Part shown: positions 35,912 through 61,890 of the stretch, in pieces
Numbering within the stretch: the stretch's first letter is position 1
Layout of the letters: the number at the start of each line of letters is the position of its first letter
DNA from: Apostichopus japonicus
Taxonomy: Eukaryota; Echinodermata; Holothuroidea; Aspidochirotida; Stichopodidae
NCBI RefSeq assembly: GCF_037975245.1
Contig: NC_092570.1
Span: 7,049,001-7,113,000, forward strand
Direction of reading: 5' to 3'
Length of the DNA stretch: 64,000 nucleotides
Notes under the pieces: generated by a model
What the model saw: the letters and a program-made list of their open reading frames with translations, nothing else
The model's database searches: none
What the model was told of the DNA's origin: nothing
Translations under genes and position numbers: made by a program

Positions 35912-37894
35912 ATGGCAGCCTCCGTTGCCCGACTACTTCCTAAAGTAAGTCGTGATGGCTTTCACCTATTTCCTGGCACTTATTCGGTAAGCTGACTTTC
36001 CGTGTTATGTAAATGAAATTTGAAAGATGTATATGTATCTTTTTTGGGGTATATTTCTTTCATGTTCTTTATAGCTCAATATAGGTGGTATATGACAACA
36101 GTACGTTGTCTTTCTATCTGTCCGTAGCCTAACATATAGAGAAGGTGTACTAATAATAGCCTAGCTATCCATAATTACGTAACTTCGAAACGACAATGAT
36201 AATTGATCAAAACATTGTAGAGAAATGTTGGAAAAAGACCTGTAACTCTATTGCAAGCAAGTTATATGAACTTAGGTGAGAACTCAGGAGGAGAATCGTG
36301 CAAGGGTGGAGAGTATGCATAGCCATGGGGTTGTGTGACATAATTTAATTTAAATCCACTTTTCAAATTACAGAGCACATGCACAAATAGACCAATATCA
36401 GTACAGTATGTATTTCAGGGGTGAGATAGTGAAGTTCACTTTTTCTGTACAATGTTTTTATTAATATAAATATTAATAGGACGGGTTAAAATGTGATTCC
36501 GCAAGATGGGTGTTCTATCCTCTTTCTGCGGTTTAATACCATGTAGATTATAAATTTATCAGTGAATCTATTTAAAAAATAAGGCCTAGTTGTCACAATG
36601 TATTGCGGTAATATACAAAGCTAGACTATCATGTTTCAGTATAATTAAGTACTAGAAATATCAGTGATAGCTTGAAAGCATGGTAAATGTATTTAAATCT
36701 CTTCCAGCTTTTATGCTTAGAAATTATGACCTACATCACATATCTTCAGCCATTGTGTATATGGTTGTTAACAGTCATTTTCATGTCGAAATTGAGACTT
36801 CATTTTGTTCTGTTTTTCTTTACTGACAGCTAGTGCGAAAGGAGGCCGTATTCACGTGCAAAGTCAGATGGTTATCGGATGAAGTAAAAGAACCTCCGAT
36901 ACCAGACTGGGAGAAGCCAAAAAATGAATCAGCTGAATTGACGAAAGCTAGACTGGTGTATCAGAGCAGGAAGAGAGGCATGTCAGAAAATGGACTTATT
37001 TTAAGGTGAGGACAGATTTTAAAATTTACTTGTTTGCAAAATTTTGCTTTTTCTTCTTTATGACAAATTTTAAGTTGGTCACATTTTGTTTGAGATATAT
37101 CTTCAATTCTATAATTCATCAGAATCTCTATCATATTGTAAAGATACATGTTTTTCTTTCTGTTGTTTCTTCAGCAACTTTGCTAATAGGTTCTTGAGTA
37201 CATTCACAGAGGATCAGTTGCATCAGTATGACCTCCTTATTAACAAACCAAATAATGACTGGGATATATTCAATTGGGCAACAGGTTTGTACTCTTCCTT
37301 AAAAGTTCATAGACACCTATGAACAAAAATAAAAATAGCTGCAATTCCTGTTCAAATCCATCCAAGACTGAACATTTTACAACTCTTTTTTAATTCTAGT
37401 TTAATTTATGAATCAGCATCAGTAATTATGCACATTTCTGATGTAAAGGGAGGCAAGATTGACAGGAATTTTCTCCTTGAAGCTTTTGTATGCACATTAG
37501 GTTAAGCAAAGCTATTTCTACTGAGAAAGTGCCAGAGATACTGTATGATAAACTGACTTATATTTTTTAAACATAGTCTATTATGAACTGGTGGCTGTAA
37601 TGTAACTGCACAACAGTGTATTCCAGTGCTCAACTCTCTTGCATTGTGTAAAAAAACAAGCTTCAAAACTAGCAGCTTTCCTTTGCACTTTCTCATGTTT
37701 TACAATTTAATACATGTATATATTCCACAACAATTTTCAAAATTAATCACAAACTGTCACACTTTCCTCTCCTCACAGGTAATAAACCGACACCCCCAGA
37801 GTATGACAATGAGATGATGAAATTGCTGAAAGAATTTGTTAGTAATCCAAATATGGAATCCAGAATCAGACAGCCGGATTTGCAAGAGAAGTAA
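35912..37894 (+). CDS. SDHAF2: Succinate dehydrogenase assembly factor 2 (4 exons, 144 aa)
   Basis: Plus-strand exons: 35912-35944, 36830-37005, 37175-37284, 37779-37894, with GT-AG borders and compatible phases. The product has 144 residues (human 166, the difference being in the presequence). It promotes covalent attachment of FAD to the SDHA subunit of mitochondrial complex II. Seen: a short basic N-terminus (MAASVARLLPK, then LVRKEAVFTCKVRWL) fitting a matrix-targeting peptide; the family signature ARLVYQSRKRGMSENG with the invariant RKRG at residues 58-61, whose Gly corresponds to the human residue mutated in hereditary paraganglioma (G78); then FTEDQLHQYDLLINKPNNDW and DIFNWATGNKPTP. 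The C-terminal RIRQPDLQEK matches the family's RLRAPDLE region. A possible AATAAA lies at 38885-38890; if used, MITE copy C would be inside the 3' UTR. Confidence 0.95.
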
Positions 37895-38309
37895 TCAAAG
37901 CTTGGAATTGGAAGTTAAAACCATTGTATGAAGTTTCATTCTTAAAATACACACCTGGCAGATAGAGGTTGTCATCAGCTTGATGTAACAAATACTAACC
38001 ATTTCCTTTGTCTTTTGAAGTATCATAATGCATTAAGGATGAAGCATGTCTAGCATCAAATATTAGAAGGGCTTTGGTTGGGCCGTTCATGTGGCTCTTG
38101 GGATTAACGAGAAATGGTTATCTTGTCTGTCTGTCTTTAACTGCTGGATCGAATGTGACCCTACTCACTGCTGCATCCTGGATTGTTTTAATTTGTCCTC
38201 AATGCAATCATATAAAGAAGAGACGGTGTGCACAGACAAGAAATTTCAACAGTTTTAAGGGTAGCTAATAGCAACTATCTTTAAACATCATAATTACAAT
38301 AGTATTACC

Positions 38310-38671
38310 TTAAAGGCAAGAAGACTAGCCCAAAGTGCAGCCGTCTGATAAAGTTAACTTTCCATTGTTTGCAAGTGAAGTGTTTTGGTGTCACTACAAA
38401 ATGCAGACAGTAATGAAACGTGATACCTTGTTATCTTTAGCTGGACCTGAGATGTCCATCGCTGTATCATTTGTACACTGTGCTGTGGGTATCGACCGCT
38501 GCTGTATGTACTGACTGTACACTAGTGTCTAATTACCGACGGTAGCAAGCTGTGTGTGTATATCTGGGATCGATGGTGATGTCTTACACTTCTGTTGCAC
38601 CTCATTCGAAACTAGGTGAGATTACCGGCATTAGACGTTTCTTTTTTTTTGCGAGTCTTCACACCCTTTAA
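38310..38671 (-). mobile_element. TTAA-type MITE, copy C (intact, inverted)
   Basis: Bounded by TTAA at 38310-38313 and 38668-38671, about 362 bp. In minus-strand reading it has the same termini and interior as copies A and B. It sits about 415 bp beyond the SDHAF2 stop codon, possibly in the 3' UTR. Confidence 0.9.
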
Positions 38672-41600
38672 GATTCTGGTCTATCATAAAATACTGAAAG
38701 ACTTGGGCTGTTCAGTTGGGGGTGTTTATGTGATGCTTTGGATTTACAAAAATATATACCTTTGCAGCCTGCCATTAGCTGCCAACTTTACTGTTGCATT
38801 ATTACAATATTGTGTCCTAGCTGCAATCATATAGGGTGATGGTGGGATCGGTTTTACAATTTATATTTTCATATGCAAGGAAATAATAAAAAAATAGATA
38901 AAAGGAATAGTTAATGGTTCTCTTTAACCATCACAATTATTCCCTCAGTGGAGAAATGTCATTCATTCCCCCAGTGTACTTCAAAAACTTGGACTTGAGT
39001 TGAATCAATCAATGGGAATTTTGTATAGCCATCCATCATATACCTCCATTATTAAGTATTATCAAACTAACATTTGGTCTTGGAAGTCATTTTTGAAATT
39101 AGTGCACAAACCCAACATGTAAAGATTGATATTGCTATCTATATGATAAAATACAGAGTATATTTGAAAGTTTCTCCAAGTGTGATTTCTTTCTTTACCA
39201 CATGTGAAACATCAAAGTATCAATTAATCGCTACTTCGTCTCCTAAGTCTATAGCAAGAATGAGTATGAATTGCCCTACATAAAATTGTTTGCATAAAAT
39301 TTGCTGATCGGCACTTCGATGGTATTACTTTAGAAGTCTTTGTTTAGCAACAAAGTTTTGACCTCAAGGCTTCATCAGAATTTTGATTGATGTACATTTT
39401 CTTTATGTGGCACCACAGACACCCACTGAGAACCTGCTGAGTGAATTGTGTGAAGTAACCAAAGACAATAAATGCAACAACTATAAGTCTAGCACAAGAC
39501 AAAGTCATTAAAGGAGTGTTAGCTCAGTGGTTAACGCCAGTGCCTTTCAATAATAAGGTCCCCAGTTCGAGTCACTCCCAGATTAATATATGTCGTCCAG
39601 TTACAGAGTTGTTGAAAATTGACAATTTATAATCATGGACGTTAATTTTGAATCTAAGAGACTGACTTGGGTCAGCTTGCGGCTTTGATAAGCCAATGAG
39701 GCTTCTTCACGAGTTCCTGCTTGCAGGAGGATCTAAAATACATACATACATTCTAACAGTGGGTCACAATATTTTGGGGGCTTTCCTAGATATTTCTTAG
39801 GTATATGCATTTGTGGGATGAAAGAAGAAAGTTTGTGTCTGAATCAGTTATGGGGAATCCTGCAGGAATTGGGAGAATGAATAAGTGGAAAGAGGATGGT
39901 GTGGTGGAGGGGTTAGAGGTGGGTAACAGAACGGTTGGTTGTAGGGGGTGGGGGGGGGTTAGGAGTATACAGAATGTACAATTCATGGGAAAAGCCTTTA
40001 AAAGCGGTAAACGATGATAACCAAGAAGAAGAGAGGAAAAAACATTTAAATAATAAAGGCAGGTTTATATTTAAAATCACAAAGGATTATAGGGTATTAT
40101 AACAAGTTTACCAACACCAAACTATAATCACAAAGGTTCAATACTAAAACAGAGGAACATGTAACAATTGAGTTTTTAACATGAAAGAGTAAGGGAACAG
40201 TTTTGACGATATCTTAACGTGAACATATTTAAAAGATGTTTGCATCAAATTATATAAAATCTCACATTAAGGAAATTAATAGGATCATAAAAGGGTCCCC
40301 CTTTAATCCTCTTTTTCTGTGCATTTCCCAATTTTCTGTAATTCATATATTTGGGGTCCAAATATCTGTTTACAAGGAGGGGAGAGGGGAGGAACAATTT
40401 GAGATTTTCACATCTGTTCCAGGGGTTTTTGAAGGAAACAATAGATAAAGTTTGGAACTGAATGTGTCCCATCAAGATAATCAATACAGGTGATACCAGA
40501 AAATATTAAATTTTCAAAAGAACCTTGTTTTCCCACTGTAACCTTGATTTCTTGGCTTCCACCAAGAGCGCTAAATAATAATGTAAATAAGATGAATATT
40601 CAGATATGAAAGGTCAAAAAAAAAAGGAAATTAATAAGAGAAAAGTACTATAACTAGCTGCTGAAGTTCTCAAGTGGCAAGTCCAAAATGATTTACTAAC
40701 TAACATAAGTAAGAGTTGAAAGGTATGGACGTACTACACTAGTACCAGACTACTAGACTAGCCTGTTAACTTAATATTATGATGCATACCTATATACAGT
40801 AGCTTGGACTTAATTCATAATGCCTCTGTTGGTGCTTGGAGAATAAATGCTTGTCCAGTCCATCAGATCACTTGCATAAAATACCACTTTTAACACCATC
40901 TTCAATGACAGAGGCACAACATTGGTCATATCCCTTCATTCCCAATAATGGGGACAAATTGCATCTATTGATGGGTTGGACAATGCTAGGTCAAGTCTAT
41001 CAGATCCCTTGTGTCAAAATACCCTGTAACAACCAGGTGATCGCTAAGGGAGGTGCAAAAGTGGTCCTCCTACTCCCAGTTCACCACACACAGACACCCA
41101 CATTCGCTAACATGCTGAATAAAAGGAATTTCGTGTAGGCTTGGAAAATGCTAGTGCATCAGATCTCTTATGTAAAATACCGCTAAACACCAACAGATCA
41201 CCCAGGTGAGTGTGTAATATGAATAACGAGACTCTCCCACAAGGGAACAATGATTAAGCTAAACATGCCAAATTGTGTCCAAGCATAGAAGTGACCAGAG
41301 ACGTGACAAAAAGCTTGCAGTTTAAGCAGCCTTTGTGTATTTAATACTAAAAAGAAAACATAATATTGCATGAACCCTACATAAAGAACATTCATGGAAA
41401 ATGGTTCAAGGTGTACATCAGTAAATTCCAGTATTTATGATTTTTGCACTCGTGCAAATATTTTTTTGTTTCTCATCAATTACTAGTACTTTACGTTGGC
41501 CAATGAACTCTAGCTACATCCAATACCGAGAGAAAAGTTTTGAATTTGAAAGTCTCTCATTTTCAACAAAAAGAAAAGAAACAAATCTTTTCTAATTTAA

Positions 41601-42037
41601 CGTTTTTTTACAGATCTGCCAAAAGAATTTACAAAGAGATCATGAAAGTTGACTCATCTCGGATCCCCTCTTATTAACAATGAATATTTACATGATGTTA
41701 AGCAAACATGCCAGGCAATTGCAAATTTTTACAAACTAATTAAATTAGATTCCTCCTCGAAGTACAAGAAAGAAAAAGCGATCAGCTATTAAGAAAAAAA
41801 AATCATTAAAAAAAAATAACAAAAGATATAATAAGCTGAGCTTTGTCTGCGTATTTTTAATTAACATAAACTGTACTGACACCAATTAACAAATTTAATC
41901 AAAGTTAAGATAGAAAATTGTTTCGTTAATTTTGATACACCGTATGTAAAACTGATATTCCAATAACAATGAAATTTTAGTGACAAAATGTCTAGTTCTT
42001 TTTTCGTTTTTCCTTCTTCCATGTCAATTTGCACCGT
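38672..42037. other. SDHAF2-ACSL convergent intergenic region
   Basis: Contains the SINE at 39513-39755 and the 3' flanks of both genes. A possible ATTAAA signal for ACSL lies at 41856-41861 on the minus strand, about 180 bp past its stop. No other gene was recognised. Confidence 0.5.
39513..39755 (+). mobile_element. tRNA-derived SINE with ATAC-repeat tail
   Basis: The head GGAGTGTTAGCTCAGTGG carries a good A box and AGTTCGAGTC a B box. GGAGTG at the 5' end pairs with CACTCC at 39574-39579, as an acceptor stem would. It is followed by a unique body of about 150 bp and an ATACATACATAC tail. The cloverleaf is imperfect (T arm eroded), so it is a SINE and not a working tRNA gene. The head is unrelated to that of the SINE at 7.2-7.6 kb. 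Confidence 0.78.
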
Positions 42038-55498
<13,461 letters not shown>

Positions 55499-55562
55499 TT
55501 TGAAGGTGCGTAGGGCAAGATGCCACTCAGCTGCTAACAATGTTTAAGGACTTCTCTCCCTC

Positions 55563-58500
55563 CTACAAGATAAACAAGAAAGAAATGATGAAGAAAATGA
55601 GTGTGTGTATTAAACATACTACAAACATTGAAATATATGAACTTGAAAGTTGAAATAACTCTGGAAAAAAATCACCCCTTAAATACCAACTACTTACTCT
55701 TCATCTACATCAATCATTAAAAGTTAACCACACATAAATAAATTCACATAAAAATATGATATGAATTCACTGTCAATAAACAGTTCCTTTTTACTGTAGC
55801 TCACAGAAACCCTCTTCAGTCGTGTATATCCTGCTGACTGTTTCACTTTCTACTGAACAAGGTGAAAAGGTAAATTCCCATTTCCCAATAAGCATTATGA
55901 CATTTCTCTCCTAGTGAATCCTACAGCTTTTTCACATAGAGCTCTACTTTGCCTACCAGAGTTGAGTTTTAATTAGTATTCTGTGTCCTTTCTCGTTTTT
56001 GTTATGCCTCATCAGAATAGGAGAGGTTGTTGGCATTTGGAAATTAACTAAGGGTATCCGTAGATAGAATCAGAAGTCTCGACCAAATCTCCATTGACTT
56101 AAGTGTGTCGATAACTGTATACGTCGCTGCATACATGCCCGCGCACAAAGGTGTATAATAAACGTTGTACTGTTTGAACATATGTTGCAATTGGAATGGA
56201 CGATATCATTGTGAATCATCAGTATTATATCTTTGCTTCCGTTATTGAAGTTTTCTGTTTATTTTGCAACTGTCGAGATTCGATGCCAAATAAAAACTTC
56301 ACGTTTGCATGTAGTAACGTTGGGGATATAACCAGGCACCATTTACTAACTGTCGCCTAGTTACATGTTTCAGAGACAAACCAGACGCAAAATCTTTGAG
56401 ACCAGGGGGTACAATAAAAAACCTGGCGCTTGCTAAACGTACTACTTGTAGGCGTACCACATTGAGTAGAGGAAGCCTGTTGTCTTTGGTAGAGATCAAT
56501 GTGAATGTTGAATACAAGAAAAGTTTTGATCTCAGTCATCAGCTGCCAATATGTATACATATATTGTTTGTCATATCTCAATGTTTTTTTCTGGACTTTG
56601 AAGTATGTTGTTCAGCCTGGCTATACCCTACAGCCTAGAATGTCACATTCACATTATAAGAGTATTCTCGTAGCATCGTCGAAACCACACTGCGGTTTTA
56701 CTTTGTGGTTACTATATATATTTGTATACCTCAACCTGTATGATTATTGTACAGTATATAAGATATGAGACCTTGAAAAAGAGGAAGCTAAGATCCAACA
56801 AACTGTAATGCCAGAGTTTACAATTTACAAGCCACTTTTCCTTTCCGTGTTCCTCCTTCAATTGAATTCTCAAATTCCAGGAAGGCTCAAGATCACTTTC
56901 ACTTCAGTGATCAACAAAAACTAGAGAGGTGAAGCATTGTTGACTTGGATTCCACAGACATGCCAATGATGTCACTATATATATATATATATCTACATAC
57001 ACAGTAGCTCCTAATTATCATCTATCTTACTATAGTGGCCTTCAAGTGAGTAACTGGTCTTAAAAAGTTTAAGGAGTAACTTGAGTTTACATTGAGTTCA
57101 TTTCCAAAATATAAATAGTGCAATGGAACATTTAAAACTTTCCAAGGATGTGGAGGAGGAAGGAAGAGGGAAAGCTCTTATCAACAGTACGTCACCCACT
57201 CCCATCCCACCCCCCCCCCACTGGCCCCCTCCTTCTCAAAAGGCAAATGGCAAGGAATAAAGGCAAAAAGAATTTACAGATAAAAGGAAAAAAAAGAGAA
57301 AGACAACAGTTTTAATGGCTCTTTGCCACATTGCCATGGAAGTTGGAACCATTTGCTGTAACCCTAGTATGCAGAAATGCAACTTTAAGTGTCAGGATAC
57401 ATTTTGTATAGACCTGTGTAAACTTCAAAATAAACATTTGAAGCTACATAATTTGGTGTATACATAATACAGATATTGATATAGGAATTTTGGGATGATC
57501 AAAAACGAATGTTTCTGCTTAGAAAAAGTGTAATTTTTATGATAATACATCTTCAAACTTTTGCACAACAATTAATTGGCTATTCTGTGTAAGTTTTGCA
57601 TTTGCTACATAAGACAAATCAATCCCTGCCTTATTTATATCCTCTTCTTCTTTCAATTTATTCTTATATTTTAATTTTCCTTTTTATGTCTTTTTTTTTA
57701 GTAAAAATTGTGTTTCATCCAAGGTTCAAATTACTGTACTACAGTAGTCTGCTCATAATAACTTAATACTCTGCAATATCCCATTTTCTTTGTGGAACAG
57801 GGGAAGGGCATGGGGGTCCTGGGGGAGGGGGTGGGAGTGCTCAAAGTAGCCCATTGTCAGTCATCCTTTGAGGACTATTGACTTGATATATCACCTGATG
57901 GCATGATTTTTTTTTTTTTGTTGTTGGTAGATTTGACAAAAGCACCTTGACATCTTAAGACAGTGATTCATGTTTTCATGTCATCAAGAGATTTATGGAT
58001 GACAGTGATCGATATAAGAAAAAAGGTGCAAATATATTACAATGGGACAAAAAGGTTACAAGTTCACTATAATAAATAGACAGAAGATGGAGACAACAAT
58101 GGATAAACAGGATCATTAAAACTAGTTTGGAAGTAAACTTCCAACACTGTATGGAGACTGAAATACACTTACAGTCTATGTCTTTGTCAAAGTGACCTTG
58201 ACATTCCTATCTGCCAGATCTTCTAGAGTCACCACATGTGTAAAAGACCTTCCTATCACCTGATTACCATACTAGTTAGTTAGCATTCTTAGGTAAGCAT
58301 TCTTATCCAGGGGTTGCCTCTAGGGTAAACATACATGTTCATTACATAATTAGTAATTCTATATAACTTTATGAGTATTCACATCAGGATCATGCAGCTA
58401 CTGTTAAATTGGTCTTTAAAACAAAATTCAACTTTATGAAACAATTTATATGATGGGTACATTCACGAACATTGCTTATTAATTTGTTCATTGACGGAAT

Positions 58501-59068
58501 ATATGTTGTTCTTTAATATTGACTGAGCGCTATACCACCAGAGTGAGGTGAGGCTTCCATATTTGAAAAAGCAGAAATATCAAGGACATAGTTATGATAT
58601 ATGCAGCTAGCAGCTGTCATGCATGTACTATTTATATTGTTATATTGCGAAAAATATATATATACAAACACATACATATATGCTGGTACAGCAGCATGCC
58701 AGCAGAGTTTGAACCGTGTCACATGGGCACTAAACATGGATGGTTCATAAATAAATTATGGAAGTTCCTTTCCACTAAAGCTACTGTCAGAACCAGGGAT
58801 CTGTTGTTTATTCAAACACAGACCATTTATGTGAACTGAAAAGCTAGATTGAATGTTGCTGACTTGCTGTCCAATGTCTACATTAAATTGGAAAATGTGA
58901 AATAATTAGGATTTGTGATCAAGTTATAAACACAGATAATCCAGAATTACATTAATGTTGAGGGAGCTCCCTGTGAGGAGAAATTACTCCGGAATCATCT
59001 CATCCGGACCACCTTACCCCCTTCCCTCTCTTCCCCCTAAAAAACTTGTTTCAAATTTCAATGATATA
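55563..59068. other. Upstream intron/5' region of ACSL, no coding gene
   Basis: An acceptor-like site at 55562 implies at least one upstream non-coding exon of ACSL in or beyond this stretch; its position could not be fixed. A poly(C) run lies at 57210-57219 and an AT microsatellite near 56978-56992. Open frames here show no family features. Confidence 0.45.
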
Positions 59069-59575
59069 CAGAGCTCCCAACTGACCCGCAATTCGCGGGT
59101 TGGACCCGCATTCTAACACCCAAACCCGCTGACCCGTGCAAGCGTCTGAAAAACCCGCATTGTAATTGTCAAGTAAACATAAAAAAAAATTGCAACAAAT
59201 TTTGACTTACAGTAGCAACAATCACTTCTTTAGCATTTAGCATAATCGAGTATAAAACCTCCTTTACAGCATCATTTGAACCTCAAATTAGCCTGTACTG
59301 TATATTTCTTTCCATTGGGGCGAGCAGCAACATTTTCATGCCACGGGAAAGAATGAGTTATCACCTACTATTCAATTTATTGATGTTACACACAAAAAAT
59401 GCATATTTCTCAGAAAATTTTGGGTGACAAAAGCCTTTCTAAGTGCCACCATTTTACATGTACAGTAGGCATCACCAGGATTCCAAAAAAATTCAAAAGG
59501 GGAGGAAGACACCCCCTCCCCTTATACCCCTCCCCCAGGACGGCCCAGCATTTGCCTTCTCAAGAGTTGGGAGCT
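59069..59575. mobile_element. hAT-like element, about 0.5 kb, with near-perfect target duplication
   Basis: AGCTCCCAACT (left, preceded by CAG) and its inverse AGTTGGGAGCT (right, 59565-59575). The left flank ATGATATA (59061-59068) and right flank ATGGATATA (59576-59584) differ by one inserted base, consistent with an 8-bp target-site duplication. No transposase frame. Confidence 0.65.
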
Positions 59576-61615
59576 ATGGATATAATTCTATAATCTAAAT
59601 ACTCCAACATTCACCATTAGTCGTCAGTAATACGTACCATGGCATACAGTACCAACATGCATCTATACTAAGTATATACTGTACTAGCATTACACACATA
59701 CAGTATAACTCTGTGAAAATGACCTTCTCCAATTGGCTGCAGGGACATGCATAGTAATATATTAGTCACACTACTCACAAGTTGTTACTCCTGTTGTATT
59801 TGATGCTATGTATGCCCCATGGATTTAGTGAAGAAAACAATTATCTGTTTTTCATCGCTGGCTTCCCTAGACTCCCCAAAATAACAATTTAATGCCAGTA
59901 GCATAATTCTAGTAGCATAATTCTAAGTATAAGGATTTTCAAATTTTAATATATATGATTATGGAGAATAAAAGAATCCCTAGAGGTAAATGGCTCTAGA
60001 GTGCTTTTCACAACCAGCTGACTGAAACAGTAATCAGAAATGTTGTACCCTGGTTCATGTCGCTCATAAAAGGGCATTCAAGATGATTAAATACAATTTC
60101 GTTTCAAATTCTTAATTATCAATTATATACCAAGCTCTGCAAACTGTGATTAAAAGAATGTGCTCAATATTTAACCTTAAAAAATTAAAACACACACACA
60201 CAAACAAACACACTCAAAAGTGAAAATATACCGTATTGGTTTGATTAATGTGCAATTTGTCTCAGAAGCTCTTTAATTTGCCTTTTATTCATTTAAAGTA
60301 ATTTTAATCATGCAACAATTTTGGGGCCAATTCTGAATACCTTTGAGCCTCAAGTCTCAAAGGAAATGTTAGACAGACACTTCACGGAAATCCTTTTAGA
60401 TCCTTTTAAAAGTTAGTTTCCTGCTAAGGCTTTAAAACAGAAAGCGAAGTGTGTGAAATTCTGGGAAGAGCAGTGTAATCCATGGTGCTAATTCTTGAAA
60501 CGGTATTTTATATTGTACTGTATCAAATCCACTGCAACAAACCGTCTACAGGTGCATTAATATCCTCAAAGTCATTTTCAATTCACTATGTGTATCCATG
60601 ATCTATGAAAGTTGCTATTCTGCAATCTTCCTCTTTAGGAACAGACCATTTGAACCTTCTGTATATAACAGAACACAATTCGATGGCATGTTTGATCTGT
60701 AATGTTTACAAGTTGATTACTGTGGTTCGTTTATTGACTTTTGTTGGCAGTATTATCCCAGGTACGTACTGCTGCACAAGTAGCCTACTGTTTTACCTGA
60801 TATATATAAGAGATGCCATTTTGTACAATAGGATTTTGTCGATGAGTGTTTGCAGTGAGACAGATAAATCCAAACATTCATTTGAAATGCTCAATTTGAC
60901 CAAAACGCCATTTGGCTTTGTAAATATTTACCATATAAATTGCTCAATATTCAAAACAACTATCTGACTAATGTAGACCAAGTGAGTTAAACTTGTCCAA
61001 GAATTAGGTGAGAACCAGAAAAGATCAGAGATTCCACCTCTCATTTGTAGCGCTCCCATGTGGGTATCAACACTTTAATTCACTGGTAAGAACTTAACAG
61101 TATAAATGTTTTCTTCCAAAGTGTTTCAATATGCAGAAAGAACATGTGGAATATGGATACATGTATGACGAAGGCATTTTCATTTACCAATTTTGAGCTA
61201 GCAAATCAGTTCCGCCACCAACCATCCCTTTAATTATTGTTAATTAATGCATGAGAGTTTCATGACATTGTTGATACACTGTGAAATATTTTCTCAACCT
61301 TAACCAAAGCCAAAGTCATGTAATGTAAATCACAGAAAAAATGGCAAATTTTTTGCACCATTTGAGATAACCTGTCAACCCCTTGAAGCTCAGAGGGTGA
61401 AAACTGATAACCTTGGCACCATTGAGTGCACATGTTTAAAGCAAGACTATCAACTCTTTGAAGCAAATCTCATATCCTGGATGACTGCATTTTTTTTGGA
61501 AGACCCATAGAGCCCCTTCACAAAACTAGACTGAACTGAATTTGACCAAACTATGTTCACCAAAAGAAAATTGTAGCAATAGAGAATTTACAGATTAATT
61601 AGCTTTAATTTTGGA
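59576..61615. other. Non-coding DNA upstream of ACSL
   Basis: AT-rich sequence with a CA run near 60190-60202. The 120-codon frame at 60605-60967 has no recognisable domain and is probably chance. Confidence 0.45.
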
Positions 61616-61619
61616 GTTA

Positions 61620-61890
61620 CCATGTATACAAGATTTTCAGACTTGTTGACCGCAAATGACCTTTGACCTCCACCAATTTCACTAGGGTTCTTGTACTTAC
61701 CAAGCTGGCTCTGTATACCATGTATGAAGTTGAACAAAGATTTACGTTTACAAAGTTTTAAGACTTTGACCTCTGTTGACCCCAAATGATCATTGAACTT
61801 TACAGAAAAGAAAAGGGTTCTTGTACTTAGTAAGACAGATCCACATACCAAGCATGAAGTTAATCCACCATGAACTTTTTTAGTTACAGT
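61620..61890. repeat. About 130-bp tandem repeat with GTTGACCCCAAATGA core
   Basis: Two units aligned by GGGTTCTTGTACTTA at 61685 and 61815 (period 130), each with TTGACCTCTGTTGACC- and CCATGTATGAAGTT-like blocks. A related, more diverged pair is at about 700-870. Confidence 0.8.

Noticed and set aside
39513-39580. Functional tRNA gene
   Set aside because: The acceptor stem and boxes are present but the T arm is eroded and a SINE body and ATAC tail follow.
60605-60967. 120-codon open frame upstream of ACSL
   Set aside because: No domain, no splice partners, codon use like the AT-rich background.
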